DNA of 64,000 nucleotides from Acholoe squamosa (taxonomy: Eukaryota > Annelida > Polychaeta > Phyllodocida > Polynoidae), in the NCBI GenBank assembly GCA_949317995.1, contig OX439047.1, forward strand, positions 420,501 through 484,500, given 5' to 3'. The notes below the pieces were generated by a model that was given only the letters and a program-made list of their open reading frames with translations, was not told the DNA's origin and searched no databases. Positions 62,301-64,000 of this stretch are shown here, piece after piece. Numbering within the stretch: position 1 is the first letter of the stretch; every line of letters starts with the position of its first letter. The position numbers were made by a program, and so were the translations under genes.

Positions 62301-64000
62301 CAGTCTGACTAAGTTTGTACTGTTGTATTGTAGGCCATGCATACCTTGTACAACCTGGACCAGTCTAAGTTTGTACTGTTGTATTGTAGGCCATGCATAC
62401 CTTGTACAACCTACACCAGTCTAAGTTTGTACTGTTGTATTGTAGGCCATGCATACCTTGTACAACCTACACCAGTCTGACTAAGTTTGTACTGTTGTAT
62501 TGTAGGGCATGCATACCCTGTACAACCTACACCAGTCTAAGTTTGTACTGTTGTATTGTAGGCCATGCATACCTTGTACAACCTGGACCAGTCTAAGTTT
62601 GTACTGTTGTATTGTAGGCCATGCATACCCTGTACAACCTACACCAGTCTAAGTTTGTACTGTTGTATTGTAGGCCATGCATCCCCTGTACAATCTACAC
62701 CAGTCTGACTAAGTTTGTACTGTTGTATTGTAGGCCATGCATACCTTGTACAACCTACACCAGTCTAAGTTTGTACTGTTGTATTGTAGGCCATGCATAC
62801 CTTGTACAACCTACACCAGTCTGACTAAGTTTGTACTGTTGTATTGTAGGCCATGCATACCTTGTACAACCTACACCAGTCTGACTAAGTTTGTACTGTT
62901 GTATTGTAGGCCATGCATACCTTGTACAACCTACACCAGTCTAAGTTTGTACTGTGGTATTGTAGGCCATGCATACCTTGTACAACCTACACCAGTCTGA
63001 CTAAGTTTGTACTGTTGTATTGTAGGCCATGCATACCTTGTACAACCTACACCAGTCTAAGTTTGTACTGTTGTATTGTAGGCCATGCATGCCCTGTACA
63101 ACCTACACCAGTCTGACTAAGTTTGTACTGTTGTATTGTAGGCCATGCATGCCTTGTACAACCTACACCAGTCTAAGTTTGTATTGTTGTATTGTAGGGC
63201 ATGCATACCTTGTACAACCTACACCAGTCTAAGTTTGTACTGTTGTATTGTAGGCCATGTATACCTTGTACAACCTACACCAGTCTAAGTTTGTACTGTT
63301 GTATTGTAGGCCATGCATACCATGTACAACCTACACCAGTCTAAGTTTGTACTGTTGTATTGTAGGCCATGCATACCTTGTACAACCTACACCAGTCTAA
63401 GTTTGTACTGTTGTATTGTAGGCCATGCATACCTTGTACAACCTACACCAGTCTAAGTTTGTACTGTTGTATTGTAGGCCATGCATACCTTGTACAACCT
63501 ACACCAGTCTAAGTTTGTACTGTTGTATTGTAGGCCATGCATACCTTGTACAACCTACACCAGTCTAAGTTTGTATTGTTGTATTGTAGGCCATGCATAC
63601 CTTGTACAACCTACACCAGTCTAAGTTTGTACTGTTGTATTGTAGGCCATGCATGCCCTGTACAACCTACACCAGTCTGACTAAGTTTGTACTGTTGTAT
63701 TGTAGGCCATGCATGCCCTGTACAACCTACACCAGTCTGACTAAGTTTGTACTGTTGTATTGTAGGCCATGCATGCCTTGTACAACCTACACCAGTCTAA
63801 GTTTGTACTGTTGTATTGTAGGCCATGCATACCTTGTACAACCTGGACCAGTCTAAGTTTGTACTGTTGTATTGTAGGCCATGCATACCTTGTACAACCT
63901 ACACCAGTCTAAGTTTGTACTGTTGTATTGTAGGCCATGCATACCTTGTACAACCTACACCAGTCTGACTAAGTTTGTACTGTTGTATTGTAGGCCATGC
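59367..64000 (+). repeat. 56/60-bp satellite array (about 80 units, continues past the window)
   Basis: Head-to-tail unit TAGGCCATGCATACCTTGTA, CAACCTACACCAGTCTAAGT, TTGTACTGTTGTATTG (56 bp). A second class has four extra bases (CAGTCTGACTAAG, 60 bp). Point variants include GCATGCC versus GCATACC and CTGGACC versus CTACACC. Repeating open frames of 67 and 87 codons are products of the period and are not genes. A higher-order copy of 2460 bp is present: 60550-61540 matches 63010-64000. Confidence 0.97.

Noticed and set aside
59489..63856. Cys-rich open frames of 67-87 codons in the 56/60-bp array
   Set aside because: They follow the repeat period exactly and end wherever the unit type changes; satellite translation, not a toxin or peptide family.
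1..64000. tRNA, rRNA or other structured RNA genes
   Set aside because: I found no tRNA A/B boxes in proper spacing with a cloverleaf and no rRNA-like sequence; the hairpins seen belong to transposon ends.

Overview
This window is eukaryotic and almost certainly comes from an invertebrate animal. The only host gene I can support is one exon of an animal-type beta-carbonic anhydrase (43394-43618), with an acceptor AG before it and a donor GT after it. Vertebrates lack beta-carbonic anhydrases, many invertebrates have them, and the AT-rich, repeat-laden introns fit an invertebrate. I cannot name the species. Nothing looks prokaryotic: there are no operons, CRISPR arrays, tRNAs or rRNAs. More than 90% of the window is repeats and transposable elements.

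Layout. 1-3410: a large inverted-repeat element (copy A). A 1.5-kb core with ~60-bp terminal inverted repeats (181-1682) lies between minisatellite arms of a 21/42-bp repeat that point in opposite directions. 3480-6530: a 50-bp tandem array. 6649-6760: a hairpin. 6745-16875: a second copy (B) of the inverted-repeat element. Its left arm is split by a 5.3-kb insertion (about 6991-12300) that carries long terminal inverted repeats, a 38-bp array, a 134-bp array and a TA-flanked 725-bp DNA transposon. Bases 1-3560 and 13466-17025 are almost identical at an offset of 13465. 16945-43152: a 26-kb array of the same 50-bp unit, with a higher-order duplication of about 11.2 kb. 43394-43618: the carbonic anhydrase exon.

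43756-55600: a decayed Ty3/gypsy-type LTR retrotransposon. It has gag-like segments, a zinc knuckle, aspartic protease, reverse transcriptase, RNase H, integrase and a third region with a possible signal peptide and two C2H2-like fingers. Frameshifts, stops and at least four later insertions break it: a poly(A) retrocopy, two MITE-like elements and a 605-bp fold-back element. 56206-64000: a 56/60-bp minisatellite. A related LTR inserted into it as a solo LTR (56261-59366, TSD TAGG), and a 2654-bp fold-back element (56491-59144) later inserted into that LTR.

The common theme is inverted-repeat (fold-back-like) elements that carry tandem repeats. Four separate families occur here (1.5-kb core with 21/42-bp arms; 6991-12300; 50400-51004; 56491-59144). 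Two of them have clear target-site duplications. The genes do not form a pathway: the host exon sits in a transposon and satellite graveyard. The assembly should be checked, because near-identical duplications with equal microsatellite length can be artefacts.
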